DNA from: Atrina japonica
Lineage: Eukaryota > Mollusca > Bivalvia > Pterioida > Pinnidae
Direction: 5' to 3'
NCBI GenBank assembly: GCA_030159075.1
Contig: BROG01000134.1
Span: forward strand, 558,001-622,000
Length of the DNA: 64,000 nt
In this document: piece by piece, positions 48,435 through 61,391 of the stretch
Position numbering within the stretch: the stretch's first letter is position 1
How the letters are laid out: every line of letters starts with the position of its first letter
Notes under the pieces: model-generated
What the model was told of the DNA's origin: nothing
Database searches by the model: none
What the model saw: only the letters and a program-made list of their open reading frames with translations
Position numbers and translations under genes: made by a program

Positions 48435-49494
48435 CTAAAGCCACTTAAATATAATGTGATATTGACATCAAATTAGTGTAAAAAATAGCATACTTTGTTA
48501 TTTGTTCCACATTGATTTACATCGTCAGGCCCTAAGTTTAGGAACAAACGTCATTTTCCAGTGACTTTATATATAAAATTTGTTTTGAAATAAATTTCAG
48601 TATTTTCATTTTTAGTCTATTTTTAAACATTTGTACAGTTATATTTAAAATGCATACATATTAATCTCTACACTTTGGTTGATAATTAGAAAGTTACAAA
48701 TAGTCATACTTGCATGAAGAATTTTGCATCATCATGTCTGTTTTTTATCTTAAGAAATTACTCCAAGAACATGTCGGTTCTCAGAATCTTAGTTTAAAAA
48801 TAATGAAAGATTTATTATAAGAATAATTTTGTTTTGTTAAAATGGTCAAGAACACACATAGGAGAATAACTTCAAACAAGATAATCTTACAAAGAAAGAA
48901 GTGTTTGTTTATAAACTTATAGCACTGTACTGTATTTGACAGAAAAAAAGTCTCCGTCTGGTATCAGCTTTGCTGAATATAAAATCATTATACATGTTAT
49001 AAGTTCTGCGTTACATATAAACCACGCATGTATGTTACGTAATTGCAAAATATTTTAGATTATATTTATTTTCTTAAGTTATAATGAAATTTAAATTTTC
49101 TGCAGAGGCAATGATTTCATAGTATCTATGCAATGGAACACAAGAAGGAAGGCAAGCGTCATACCTGTTGTAATAAGGATTTTTTATCACATGAAATGGT
49201 AAAATATCGTTAATGTTAGACATTCATTTAAAGGTCCATGACCGGCGGTTTTATGTTCAGCAAGGTTTAAAATTTTGTTTTAAATGCTTTGCAAAATTCT
49301 TACATAAGGTTATTATCTTCGCTTTAATTACGCTTCTAAATGATTCAGTGCTTTCTATCAATTTCAGTTTGAAGATAAAAAAAATGATTTTTACTCGTAA
49401 CGACAATAAATATAAACGGAGTTGCGTAATATTCAAGGCAACCTCAGATGCAAAAGTTCAATATATGGGTTATTGTCATCTCGTATTCATCACA
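48435..49494. other. No gene recognised
   Basis: AT-rich spacer. The 114-codon frame starting at 49213 is AT-driven and has no recognisable domain. Confidence 0.4.
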
Positions 49495-50570
49495 CCGTAC
49501 CTAAGTGAATTGGTTGACTCGTACCCATGTTTTAGCCGACCCGTGCCCATCGATTAACTCATTCGTGCCCATCACCTCTTTGATTGTAGAATTATTTTTG
49601 AAAGTATACATGTATTTAGCAACAAGGTAATTACCATAATGCCGTTTGGTATTGAAATGACATATACAACTATCTGTGGAATTGAATTGGCTTCAGAAGT
49701 ACTGACAAATGTATTGTATATAAATATTAGAAACATAAAAAATGTGAAAGGCAGATTAACCTTGCTGATGATTCTACTCAATTTTCGGTTTTGACAATCT
49801 TTTTATTCCCCACTGGATACTCGTAGGTAAGATAACAAGAAAAAACGACACTATTCTTGTCAGTGTAAATTTAATGGTTATTCTTTATTCCCTAAATTTG
49901 AATGTGTCCAGGTCAAGAAAATGATCTCGAGACCATACCCCGCCAAGTTATAAGGATATAAGATAAATGAAGTCATTACAATTTTCGATTTTTTCACAAT
50001 TTGATATTGGTTTCGAAAACAAAGAAATTTAGAACCTCCGAATGTGTATAGATGTGTATATAAATGGGCGCTCTCATAGTCCGGAATCGCTATTCCCTTG
50101 ACTTCCTGTTGATGACCTGGAATCTATATACCATGTAGTGCTAGATGTTAGATGTGAAAAGCAGCCTACATGAAAGTGACGGCACTTGTAGTCGAGACAA
50201 GATATCAATGAATGCTGTCAATGTAAATATAACGAATCGGAAGCGAATTTGTCCGACATTCTGTTGAGGTCACATGATAGAACATTAACTATTTCGACAA
50301 AAGTGAACGGAATGGAACAAACCGAGAAAGCGTAACGGGTATTCATGATTCCTACGTAAAATAATGATCGAGCCCGGGTAGTTTTTCTATGTGCTTCAAC
50401 ACTAAATCATCGGTGTAACCATAAATCCTACGTTATTGTGTACAAATCAGTAAAATGATGGGTACGACTCTTCCAGTTGTTTTGGTTACGAGTGAATCAA
50501 ACGAAGGCGTGACTTAGCCAAAGAAGATACGAGTTGAGATGGGCACGAATTGAGATGGGTCGGAATTTGC
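49495..50570. mobile_element. Possible foldback element with CGTGCCCATC words
   Basis: The left side (49500-49580) carries ACTCGTACCCAT, GCCGACCCGTGCCCATC and TCGTGCCCATCACC. The right side (50455-50565) carries their inverses GATGGGTACGACTC, GATGGGCACGAATTG and GATGGGTCGG. The arrangement suggests inverted subterminal word arrays around about 900 bp of unique sequence, but exact tips are not visible. The interior includes the dispersed repeat 49765-49910. Confidence 0.4.
49765..49910. repeat. Dispersed repeat shared with 62915-63060
   Basis: GATGATTCTA, TTTTCGGTTTTGACAA, CACTATTCTTGTCAGTGTAA and ATGGTTATTCTTTATT correspond in order to the segment at 62925-63055. Type unknown; no ORF. Confidence 0.55.
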
Positions 50571-51917
50571 AACATTCGACAATGAAGTAAACACGTTGCC
50601 ATACAGGTAACAAATAAACAAAACACAAAGGACAGAAAAGAAGGAAGATAGAATCGATAAAGAAATTGTATTGTGCGTTTAGAAACAGAAATGGAGCGTT
50701 GAAATGGTTTGAGAAAGGAAATGAAGCTGAAAACAAATTAATAATGTGCCAAACTTCTTTGAATTTCACCTGCAGAAACATCAATCTGTCAAGACTATTT
50801 ATATAACACTTTTGTTCAATCATGGAGTCTCAAACTGGCCGAAGAATATCAATACTTTTTATTGGCTTTATCTCTTTAATTTGAAAGTGGTGAAATTATA
50901 TTTATGGAAATATGATATTTTTATTTAGAAAAATGAATAATTGTAGTTTCGATGAAATGCTTCCCACAATTTGACATATATTTATGTTTGACATGCTTTC
51001 CGTATCGATGTAACAGCAGTGATCGGTACACGTGCGATCGCTAATTTGGGGTGTTTGTATCACGTTGTTTGTAATCATTTTCTGACTAACTCGTTTTCAT
51101 TATTATGTCTTTAAATTGCATAATGTGTGAATCGGAAAACTTTGTACGATATTTCATGTTGTTCAATTTAAGCAGTCATAGGCCTTTAAAGCATTGGTCC
51201 TTACTGCAACTTTTAGAAATATTAATTATGCTAAAATTGACGAGATGACATTCACAATATATTCGATCTATTCACACATAAAAGTTTTGGTTTTACAAAT
51301 GTATATGAATATTGGTTTTATTTTACACGTTAATCAATGACGATATCGACGATGTTATGTCGACACTGAAGATGGCATTCAAATACTAATTCGACATATA
51401 CACACATAAATTTCTGTTATACATAAACATTTGTTACTTAATGTAGATATCGACGCGGAATTTATAATTGGAATTTATTACATTTTTGGTAGTTAATTAT
51501 TAGGATTTATAAATTAAATAAAAAGTCATACAAACTAAATGTAAACAGTGTTATTTTCATTAATAGAAATTGGCTCAAAACAAGAAAATGTAGTTCCAAT
51601 ATTTGGAAAGTATTTTGATTGACCGAGCGAGAATAACAAAGTTTATTTGATTTTGCATTAAGTGATATTTTTTCACACTACACCGACACATTTCACTACA
51701 AAGACATACTGTTATCCTTAGGAAATATTAATTGCATTTAAAGTCATCACTTCATGAAATCACGTATATGCTTAATGCTGACATCTTGTTTCACTGCACC
51801 ATTATTTTACTCATATGTATACAAAACTCGTTTAATTTTGTTTGTACATAGCGTTTGTTAAAACTTTGGTATCTGTTCATTTTTACAAATTTATTTGTTC
51901 ATTCATTTATTTAGTTA
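50571..51917. other. No gene recognised
   Basis: AT-rich spacer with only chance ORFs. Confidence 0.4.
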
Positions 51918-52258
51918 ATCATTCTGGTGGACCGTTTGAGTCCCCGAGGATATACATACCTAGTACCTGGTATTTCGGTACCAGCTGTTCATCTTATACT
52001 AAAGTAATATTTGGCACTGTTTACACCATTTAAATTCGAAAAAAAATTTAAAGCTAAGATAGTAATTTTTTTTACAGTGGTTACTCTTAGACGGATTTCG
52101 GCTATACTTTTAGAGATATTATTTGGCCTTGTATGATATAACTTTATCTTTAGAAAAAACACATACTTTTCAAATTGGAGCTCAACTGATGAAGTCTTAT
52201 TGACAGAAACGATATCGTCTTGAGCATTATAACTTTGGTAATATGTTTATAATATTTC
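51918..52258 (+). mobile_element. Retrozyme-like dispersed repeat, copy B
   Basis: Collinear with 26152-26515: GGTGGACCGTTTGAGTCCCC, GTACCTGGTATTTCGGTACC, AGCTGTTCATCTTATACTAA, TTACTCTTAGACGGATTTCG and a hammerhead near the 3' end. It stops at the same 3' point (GTTTATAATATTT). The 5' end lacks the first 20-25 bp present in copy A. Non-coding. Confidence 0.82.
52180..52225 (+). ncRNA. Hammerhead ribozyme motif (type I), retrozyme copy B
   Basis: Stem I GCTCAA (52180-52185) pairs with TTGAGC (52220-52225). The core CTGATGA is at 52186-52192. Stem II is GTC-TTATT-GAC flanked by A opposite A. GAA is at 52206-52208, stem III is ACGATATCGT at 52209-52218, and the cleavage-site C is at 52219. The one change from copy A is in loop II (TAATT to TTATT), so every helix is preserved. 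Confidence 0.8.
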
Positions 52259-54845
52259 TTCTATTCAACAGTTATTTCATGTATTTATTAATTCGTTTAT
52301 CTATATATTAATTCTTTCATTTATTTATTGATGCTTTCGTTTATTTATCTTAACAATGTAAGTACATTTGATATTTCTCGATTTCATGTTTCTAAACTAC
52401 CCGGTTTCAAATGACATAAATATTCCGATATTAGCTGATTTGTACAAGTCATATGCGTGTGTTTGTGTGTTTGTGTCTGGGTCGAGGGAATCGGTGTGTA
52501 TGTATTTGTGTATGTGGGAAAGGATGTGGTTCTGCATGTATTTGTATGTAAACAAAAATACACACCCACACCCATGTTTTGGGGATGGTTTATGGTACGT
52601 GTGAAGTCTCTGATTTATCGTTATTTGTGACCCGTCAATAACTTTTCATTTAATAAGCGACGTCTTTCAAAGGTCATATTCATTAAAAACGTTCAGAGTT
52701 AAAGTATTTATAAAATGTATTAACGTGAAAAATAGATTTTAAAAATATCCATAACATTGCACAGATGAAGATTTTATTATATGGATTTATATCTAATGTT
52801 ACTCATTCTTCACATTTTTAACAGATAGACACGTTTAAGTCGATTTATTCAGCTTCAGATTTCGTTATATTCTTTGCGATAAGAAGGCACCAAGTGTTCG
52901 TGTTACAGGACTGGAAGGAAGTATATACCATAATTTGTCATGCAGAGGAAAAGATATAAATATACGTCTGGAACATGCTTTGAAACTCAAAATGATAAAA
53001 CTTTCATTGACCGAATTCTTTGTCAGACACGTAGGGGTTTTATCAATGAATGGGAGATTTATTATATGAACTTGGAGGTTAGGCTAAATTAACAAGAATT
53101 ATAAATCAATTCAAGATGTTTTTTTTAAATAATTTCCGCTGAATTAGAATATAAGCGTATGGTAAATTTTGTAGTTAACCTATTTGACAAAAATATATTC
53201 ATATTTCACTTATATTTAAAATTCTAGTTATCAGCACCAGTCGAATAACACTGATTTTAAAATATGTGTGCAAATATTATGTTATACCGCTAACAAGTCG
53301 CAGACATATAAATTCCGTTCTATGTTACTAATGTGTAAAGTGGTGTTTAATGTTGATAAAACATGTTTATTTACACACATGTATTAATCATATTTGGCTT
53401 TATTACAATTTTGCAGCTATGTCCCGCTGTTTTATAAAATTTAACTTATGTATATATTTTCAGCACCGTAAACATCATCAGCACTCGGAAGTGTTGTTCT
53501 ATTTACTACAGACTGTATACATATTAGTAGGTTAGTATGTCAATTGTTCTCGGTGTCAGTATACTGGTAAATATTGTAAACATTCCAATCAAATGAGACT
53601 TTCACTATATGGCGCTATAGTAATCAGTAACATATATTTCTGTAATTCATATCACATGATGAAAGGCGAAACATGGGTCAATATAAATATGTCGTATTAT
53701 TACACTCAACAAAAATAACAGTTTTATCTTATCAAGATTTGGCAGATCTCGATATCTGAATATCGGACCACACACTTAATGAGCTGGAAGAAATTTTAGT
53801 TTACAATCTGGAAGAAGCTTTTATTAAATAGGTAGGGTTCAAATTTGAAATAGATTGGATATATAAAACACAAAGAGAGTAAGAATGAATTCACAATCTT
53901 AATACACATCAAAACAATAGAGAAGGGAAGAAAAAAGAGTCGGAGAGACTAAGGAGATAGAAAATGGAGACAGAAGTTTTACAAATGAGATATAATCATA
54001 AACAAGAGGCCCAATAGGACTCATCGGTGACCGTCAGTTGCATAAATCATGATTACAGAATAGGCCAATCATTGGTTCATGATTATCAAAAGTAGTACAA
54101 ACTTTTGTCCCTTTAGTGGCCCCATTGGTTCCAGTCCGTTATCGTTTGTGATTTATACATTATTCCTATATATTAAACCATTTGAATAATTCCGAAATCC
54201 AGGTTACTAACGCCCCTTCGTGGCTCGTTTATAAAAATATTTTGTATCATTCGCAAATTTTGTAGTTATTGAATCATGTATAAAAACTTTGAAAGTCATC
54301 TGATCAATGGTTTTTTAAAGATGTACCTTTGTTTTGGTCCTTTTTGGTCTCTTTTAGAATTTCTATAGATCCTAGCCCTTTTTATTCGCAAACTCTATTC
54401 GGCTTCACATGGATATATTTCCTGTCACGTTGAGTTGAAAATGGCCCAATGGTTTATTTGAAGTTGGAGATGTGTATAAAGTAACGGACGACACACGGCG
54501 GACAGACAAAAGACGAAAGCAAAACGGATGCACAACGAAATTAGAAACAAAATATTAGTGTAAATATAAGAGGTTTGTAAGGTGTCTGTGTGTCTTTTCA
54601 AAGATTTCAAAGATGTAAGTTTTACATTTTAAAGTTTTCTCCACTGTAAGAAAAATAATAGAATGAAATAAAAAACGAATATTACATGCTTCATGACTAA
54701 TTTCGTCCTACTTTTGTGCGATACAAAGATTAGAGTTTAAGGAACATAAAACAAATGTTAACCCGATCTCTGTGTATTAGATGTCTTTTGACCAGAATAT
54801 CAAAACTTTCTATTTAATGTGGTTTATATTCATAGTGGAACAATT
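52259..54845. other. No gene recognised
   Basis: About 2.6 kb of AT-rich sequence. A GT-rich stretch near 52455-52550 and ATTTATTTAT-type low complexity near 52270-52345 are the only compositional features. Confidence 0.4.
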
Positions 54846-55560
54846 AAGGATTGTTTTTCAATTTTTGAACATCATCGGGGTATAAAAGCAATTGCTCATG
54901 GAAAACATTCTGTGCAGCACGAAGTGCTTAGTGAGGAAGAAATCTTCGTTATAATTGGCACAGACTACTACACAACCGCTATCGAACACGTTACCCAACA
55001 TTTCATTTTGTAAAACAGAGTAATCGCAAACAAGACTATTATACCGACCGAAAATTTTTCGGAACGTTGACATTAAACGCGATTTTCGATAACCCTGTGT
55101 TTATAACTTGTCAGTAAGTAGTTTAACTCTGTATATGAAACGTTCATATGTTGAACACGGCATATTGTCCATCGTTTACTTTTTATTCTTTTTATTCATA
55201 CGTTTCGAAATGAAGTCTGCTACGTATGAATAAAGGAATAGATTAGCCAATAAAGGGACACAATATGTTCCAATGGGAATGTCGACAGTTTGTTGAAACA
55301 CCAGGTCTCCAAACATTAAAAATGTATTGTTTATTAGAAATTTCTTTTCTTTTATTTTTTTATATGGAATAGTTGCGTAAAGAGTAGAAAAATTTGCATG
55401 TTTTGATACTATGAATTTGAAAAAAAGGTGTGTCTTCAAATTTTCTAAAAGCTGTTTAGAATTTTTAAGTATCCAGATCTTATTTACACCTCTTCTAGAG
55501 TATTGCTGGAATTTCTGCTTAACGGCTGTCAGTATCTTCGTAAGGAGTAAAGATTTTAGC
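54846..55560 (-). mobile_element. Penelope-like element, diverged relative
   Basis: Minus-strand RT fragments: STLYATIPYKKIKE, FLMFGDLVFQQTVDIPIGTY and LLANLFLYSYVADF (55176-55439), and LSTFRKIFGRYNSLVCDYSV (54990-55070). An internal deletion removes the YIDD box between them. It resembles the 27-29-kb copies but with many substitutions, so it is an older copy or a second subfamily. Its 3' end differs from the others. Confidence 0.75.
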
Positions 55561-57065
55561 GTGCAAATATTCGCAGTAATTTATCATTCAATCATAGCAA
55601 TGCACATAAAACTAAAACGTATTTACCTTATTCTTATGAATGAATTTCGACGTTGTAAAATTATTATCATGAGTTTGAAAATGTAGAAATGAATTAAACT
55701 TACATAGAATTGAGATTCATGGTGTATTCATGAAATGCTAAAGTACAAAATCTATTACTTCTTCATGGAGTTTGCCAAGATATAGTGTAGATAAAATACT
55801 AAGCCAGCGTGTTAACATTTCATTTTCAGATAATTTTCCTACTATTGCATATTTTTCAATCGGTGTTGCTCTTCTTTTTACTTTTACTGCTGGCAAATTT
55901 CCAAATAATGTACACAATTTTCTATTAATATTTGCTTTATTCCGATAGCGCTTTCACCATCGTGGTTTTTTGTATCAAGAAAACCAACATCAAATATCAT
56001 ATATAGATTATCATTTTTATCTAACTCGAGTTAGTTAATTTTCAGAATAGTTTCAAACATTAATGCATGCATATACAGATATAATAAATCGTTGGTTTCA
56101 ACTTTAACAATCTTTTTTTTTAAATAGGTAAGCAGAACAGGATATACTTATTCATTTAGGGACCTCGAGATTAACTGTTTTAAGATTCCGAGTCAAATTA
56201 CGTTGTGGTCGGGGTGTCAGACGTACTTAGAATTAACACGGATCGCTGCATTTTGCATATGTAAATACATATTACGCGTCGAAATATTTGTCGCTTTTTG
56301 TACTAAATCAGAATATGATATCAAAACCCAGGATCACCAAGTAATCTTCATCAAGATTCCTTTCTGAGTTGAAATGTTTATCCACATATCTTTCAAAATC
56401 AAAGTTTTAAATTAATAGAACCTCAGTGACGGGAGCAAAAACATAAACGAAATTTTAGCATTTTTTAAATTTAGTATAAGGTCAAATAGGGTTGGTAGGG
56501 TCGGGTGTCTACCCAACAAAATTAGTTTATAAACTAACATGGAATACTAATATATATTGTTTTCTCATCCAAACTGTGAATAGAATTTTATCACAATGTT
56601 AATCAATTTAAATGCGTTGTAAATATTATGTTCGTCCATGTTTATTACAAATTGTGTGATACAAAGTCGTAAGAAAGTCGTACGTTTACAGGAATATATT
56701 ATCCAGGTCGACCAAGGGCCAAAACTAGATATAAGTAAACCTCACATATTGTGACTTGTAACATGGAACATCTGCGATGCGTATTGCCTGCTAGCAGAGG
56801 ACGCTGACTCCTTCCGGACACCTGGTCCTATCCCGTTTGAGATTGTTCTTCATGTTGAGACCATTTGTACATCTAATTCGTCGTGTTTTAATGGTCTTGA
56901 GTTTCGAGTTTTAATTGGTACTTCTCCATTTTTACATATATTAAATGACAACAAACAAATGTCTTCAGACAGACATAAAAAAATATATCTTGGGTAATTA
57001 AAATAAGAATTTCACATGAGAAAATTAATATCAAATAACATTCCATTTCTTACTTATAATCTCAT
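55561..57065. other. No gene recognised
   Basis: About 1.5 kb AT-rich spacer without supported features. Confidence 0.4.
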
Positions 57066-57600
57066 TTATCAATCAAATATTATAAGCATAATACCAAAGT
57101 TATAATGCTCAAGACGATATCGTTTCTGTCAATTAGACTCCAATTTAAAAGTTATGTGTATTTTCTGATGAGAAAGTGGTATTATACAAGACCAAACAAT
57201 ATCTTTAAAAGTATAGTCAAAATCCGTCTAAGAGTAACCACTGTAAACAATGACTATCTTAGCTTTAGAATTTTTTAAAATTTAAACGGTGTTATCAGTG
57301 CCAAACATTACTTTAGTATAAGATGAACAGCTGGTACCGAAATACCAGGCACAAAGTTTATGTATACCCTTGGGGACTCAAACGATCCACCAGCAGTGAC
57401 AACGACCTAGTGGTTATAAATATTATAAACATAATAACAAAGTTATAATGCTCAAGACGATATCGTTTCTGTCAATTAGACTTCATCAGTTGACCTCCAA
57501 TTTAAAAGTTATGTGTATTTTCTAACGAGAAAGTGGTATTATACAAGGCCAAACAATATCTCTAAAAGTATAGCCGAAATCCGTCTAAGAGTAAAAACTA
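57066..57600 (-). mobile_element. Retrozyme-like repeat, head-to-tail dimer
   Basis: On the minus strand one partial unit (57600 to about 57410, 5'-truncated at TTACTCTTAGACGG) runs directly into a full unit (about 57410 to 57070). The ribozyme regions of the two units are 343 bp apart (57451 and 57108). The downstream unit ends at the family 3' terminus (TATAATATTTGATTG in minus sense). The upstream unit has a complete hammerhead motif. The downstream unit has lost about 13 nt covering CTGATGA. Confidence 0.83.
57450..57495 (-). ncRNA. Hammerhead ribozyme motif (type I) in the tandem retrozyme
   Basis: Minus strand: GGTCAA, CTGATGA (57489-57483), AGTCTAATTGACA, GAA (57469-57467), stem III ACGATATCGT (57466-57457), cleavage C (57456), TTGAGC (57455-57450). 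Core and stems II and III equal those of copy A. Stem I is weakened to four continuous pairs by GGTCAA in place of GCTCAA, so cleavage may be slower. Confidence 0.75.
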
Positions 57601-57650
57601 AGGTATATCTTGTTTAGCGCTTTTTAACCCCAAGCGTAATGATTTCCATA

Positions 57651-58107
<457 letters not shown>

Positions 58108-58151
58108 CATTGCCTGATGAGCGTTTTTAACGCGAAACACGTGTCGCAGTG
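58108..58151 (+). ncRNA. Canonical hammerhead ribozyme (type I, short stem III)
   Basis: All conserved elements are present. Stem I is CATTGC (58108-58113) with GCAGTG (58146-58151), six pairs including one G-U. CTGATGA is at 58114-58120. Stem II is GCGTT-TTT-AACGC (58121-58133) with the standard G-C next to the core. GAA is at 58134-58136. Stem III is the self-complementary ACACGTGT (58137-58144), and the cleavage-site C is at 58145, forming GTC. Loopless stem III indicates activity mainly as a dimer or in a multimeric transcript, as described for hammerheads in Penelope-like elements and metazoan retrozymes. The downstream sequence (AAGTTAATAAAA, ACTGTTTTGTGGTGTGG, then TA repeats) recurs at 31800-31937, so it belongs to a mobile element. 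Confidence 0.88.
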
Positions 58152-58194
58152 TAAGTTAATAAAACTTAAAACTGTTTTGTGGTGTGGCATTCTG

Positions 58195-58198
<4 letters not shown>

Positions 58199-58273
<75 letters not shown>
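58199..58273. repeat. (TA)n microsatellite
   Basis: TA dinucleotides starting about 48 bp after the hammerhead motif. Confidence 0.97.
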
Positions 58274-58276
<3 letters not shown>

Positions 58277-58563
58277 TTTATTGGTCCAGAATTAAACATT
58301 TACTTATATCTTGTATATAATTCATCCATGTAATCTATACTCGTAATCGTCCAGTCAATAGTGGTCTTCATTTCACTTAGAACTCGACAGATGGTACGGT
58401 AATCTAGTCGATAGTCATTCCCTATTGTCAACTGCGGACATTGTAGATAAACAGTATATTTCAAGCTATCCACAAATATTCAGTAGATGATTATTTATGC
58501 AATACCATGGGTCCACCAGTTATAACCAGTCTCCATGAGTAGCATTTGGAGTTCAATAACATG

Positions 58564-58564
<1 letters not shown>

Positions 58565-58642
<78 letters not shown>
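58565..58642. repeat. (TA)n microsatellite
   Basis: Uninterrupted TA dinucleotide run. Confidence 0.97.
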
Positions 58643-58644
<2 letters not shown>

Positions 58645-60101
58645 TGAAAGGGATAATCATTGCACAGAACGAATCAGTATATCAACTGATAGATCAATGC
58701 TTAGAGTCGCTTTTCTCATAACCGAAAGACGATCGAGCTCTAACTAACTGTTACAAGCATATAGTTGTTTCTCGCAATAAGATCTAAACTTTGATTAAAA
58801 GTTTGCCTTCGAAATTTTTAACATATCATGCACATAGGATAACTAAAATACGCCGGGGATTTATATTTCTTCCATCCATGGGTTTTTTTTTCTTACATTT
58901 TTTCACAAATAAAGACATTACACTATTTTCCTCCGCCAAAGATGTTTAAAGAACAATTTTCGTGTATAAAACATTGAATATTTGAAATCTTTAATACAAA
59001 CTAATTCATTTTACAGTTTGCATGTCTTAATGACTCTCCAGGCCAAACATAGTACTAGGTCAGTCCTAGCCAGTGTCAACCTGTATATAAAGGAGTCAAA
59101 TATTCGATATAAACTAAGTATGTATTTATATAAATGATGTAAATGTTTTAGGAATTTTGGTAAAATAACTTTGTTTTCTAGTGACAGATTAAATGTGATT
59201 ACATTTTATTATATTCAACCTAGTGCACTTCACATTTGTCTTATCTTTGTAAATATATGCCATTTTTTATTTCAATCTATCAATTATATCGATACAAGTG
59301 TAGTAGATCCAATGAACCCTTCGCGAGTTTATGTGTACTGAATTGAAATTCTGAATTTGGATTTTTTTCGCACAAGAGTTTGTGTCGATCAATGGAAATA
59401 AATGATATATATAGCTATAGCTAGGTAGTTAGCATATCATGTTTACTAAAATCTGATTCACATCACGTTACGTCTATTTAAATACATCACGTTCTAACGC
59501 AATTATTAAGTAGAATAAGCCAATAGAAAGACAGTGCGAGTTATTGATTAAAAACAAAGTCCAATGCTTGGAGAAAATTAGAACAATATTGATTTCAAGG
59601 TTTATATTATTTACGATTCCAGAAGAACCTATGTGGGGAATATCAACATTCTACCCATCCCTAGTTATGGATGTCAAAAACACAAAAACAGTTTAACAAT
59701 GATTTGACGCAGACACCAACACCAGCATTAAAGGTCTTCTATGATTTCACTATGTAATAACCAGCTTGGAAAAATGGGAAAGGGGGTCCGAATAACTTTG
59801 GTAGACTCATCCGTCGGAAATTTTGTCCCGGTCTAAAAATTGCATAATTTAATCCTGAGTGCGAAATATTTTCAGTTATCGACTCCAGTCCCACTCTCTG
59901 GGACAAAGTGAGCTAGAAAGGCAAACTTTTTCGAAAGATAAAACCACTAATAAACCACCTCAAGAAGCAAGGCCTTGCCAAAATACTATCCCTCTATGAT
60001 TTTATTATAACGCGAAATGGAAATGAAAATGCATTTAGTCCATTAACGTGGTATGGTATTTAAATCGCATTGAAACTGTCCTGAAATATCGCATTAGGAT
60101 T
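58643..60101. other. No gene recognised
   Basis: About 1.5 kb AT-rich spacer downstream of the SLC10 gene. Confidence 0.4.
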
Positions 60102-60107
60102 TTTATT
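60102..60107 (-). terminator. Candidate polyadenylation signal of the SLC10 gene
   Basis: AATAAA on the minus strand about 105 nt past the stop codon at 60211. Confidence 0.5.
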
Positions 60108-60210
60108 TTCAAAATGCGTAATGTCTTTCATAAGTTGTTACATAGGTTGCTACATAGGTTGAATTGAAGTAAAAAAAGTATTGATGATGAATTACTATCG
60201 ATACAGCAGA

Positions 60211-60672
60211 TTATTTTGAATTTGATTTTTCATTGAGGAAAGACAATTTTGACTCCTTTGTCTCAAAATCATCATGTTTCTCCTGTTTATCCTTGAGATA
60301 TTTTCGTTTTTCTGAGGCACGTTGAATTATCTTGTAACTTAAAGCAAATATGACACTAGCCAATATACATGTGACACCATATAGTAAAGGAAATAGAGAA
60401 ATATCTACAAACATGTCTTTAGAAAATGACAATATTAATAATGTCATGCAAAGTGGAAAGTTTTGAATGCCTGTTTCTAAAGCCACAGTTCTCCGCTGAA
60501 ACTTTTCCATGCGAAAGATAGTAGCCACAATATAACCAAATGTAAATCCAGAAAAGGGGAGAAGAATGGCCCCAAGGTATATATTCCACACGGCATTGTA
60601 CATGAATGGATACAACAGACTTAAGAGTGTTAGCGTCAGGACAACTGATACAGCACCGACTATACTTCCGCA
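60211..60672 (-). CDS. SLC10 sodium-dependent transporter, exon 3 (C terminus)
   Basis: 153 codons plus stop, after the acceptor TTCTTTTTCAG (ends at 60673). The exon begins CGSIVGAVSVV and encodes the last three or four membrane helices. The block RRTVALETGIQNFPLCMTLL is the SLC10 core signature: E262 and Q266 correspond to E257 and Q261 of human NTCP, which bind sodium. The C-terminal 45 residues are highly charged (lysine- and glutamate-rich, KDKQEKHDDFETKESK) and would be cytoplasmic. Phase 0 with the preceding exon. An open frame continues 12 codons upstream of the acceptor but is intronic. Confidence 0.95.
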   Translation of the reverse strand, partial: CGSIVGAVSVVLTLTLLSLLYPFMYNAVWNIYLGAILLPFSGFTFGYIVATIFRMEKFQRRTVALETGIQNFPLCMTLLILSFSKDMFVDISLFPLLYGVTCILASVIFALSYKIIQRASEKRKYLKDKQEKHDDFETKESKLSFLNEKSNSK

Positions 60673-61186
60673 CTGAAAAAGAAGAACAAAAGCATGTATT
60701 CTTTCCAATACATTTTATACTGACGTGTATTTTGTAAATGTGGCTACAATCGACAGATAATAAGACATTTTATTTATCATTTTTTACAAAAGTATAACCA
60801 AATCATCTTCACAAATGCCCATTAATAAAGTTATGAACAAAATACAACTGCACCGGAAGTGATATTTTTGTCGATATGATATCAATTACGAGTTTGTCAG
60901 CTCTTGGCATTTATAATTACATTTTGCTTACGCTTAAAGATTTAAATCTAACAATTAAATTCCACCTAGTTTTAGAAGCATCCGATTAATAGTTTATATT
61001 ATCCAAGTGCATTTGTGATTGGAAATGTAATTTTTATTCTGTACAACAAATTATATTTTTCAGGGAATAGAAATACATAGTATTTCGTGATCAAAACGAT
61101 GGTTTTTTTTTATGAAATTATCATACAACGCAAACATTTCACAGTCATCACAGTTAGTTATCGATATTTTGTACTTAGTTATATAC

Positions 61187-61391
61187 CTTTACAACAAAAT
61201 TTGCAGCTTTTGGCCATTTCCATCGTATGAACATTCCAGCCAAAACAGGTATTATGGTCATTGCAAAAGAGATAAGAATATTGACATACGGAATAACCAA
61301 TGTATCACTCGTCCAACTTCGGCTGTATATAAGGAGGTTTAGTGGCAACATCCCAAAAGCAAGAATGGTAGAAACAGTTGTCATGGAGATA
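61187..61391 (-). CDS. SLC10 sodium-dependent transporter, exon 2
   Basis: 205 nt between the acceptor TTTATGTTTCAG (ends at 61392) and the donor GTATAT (61186-61181). Its first base completes a serine codon with the last two bases of exon 1. It reads SMTTVSTILAFGMLPLNLL, closely following the NTCP/ASBT sequence after the sodium site (S128 and T132 correspond to S119 and T123 of NTCP). Two further helices follow and the exon ends KAANFVVK at phase 0. Both splice phases fit the neighbouring exons. Confidence 0.95.

Noticed and set aside
49213..49557. 114-codon open frame
   Set aside because: AT-driven, no recognisable motif, and it ends in a word-repeat region.
49760..49800. CTGATGA at 49766 and 25877 as further hammerhead cores
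   Set aside because: No GAAA partner, stem II or self-complementary stem III at the required spacing. The CTGATGAG near 57150 is a point variant in a retrozyme body, also without partners.
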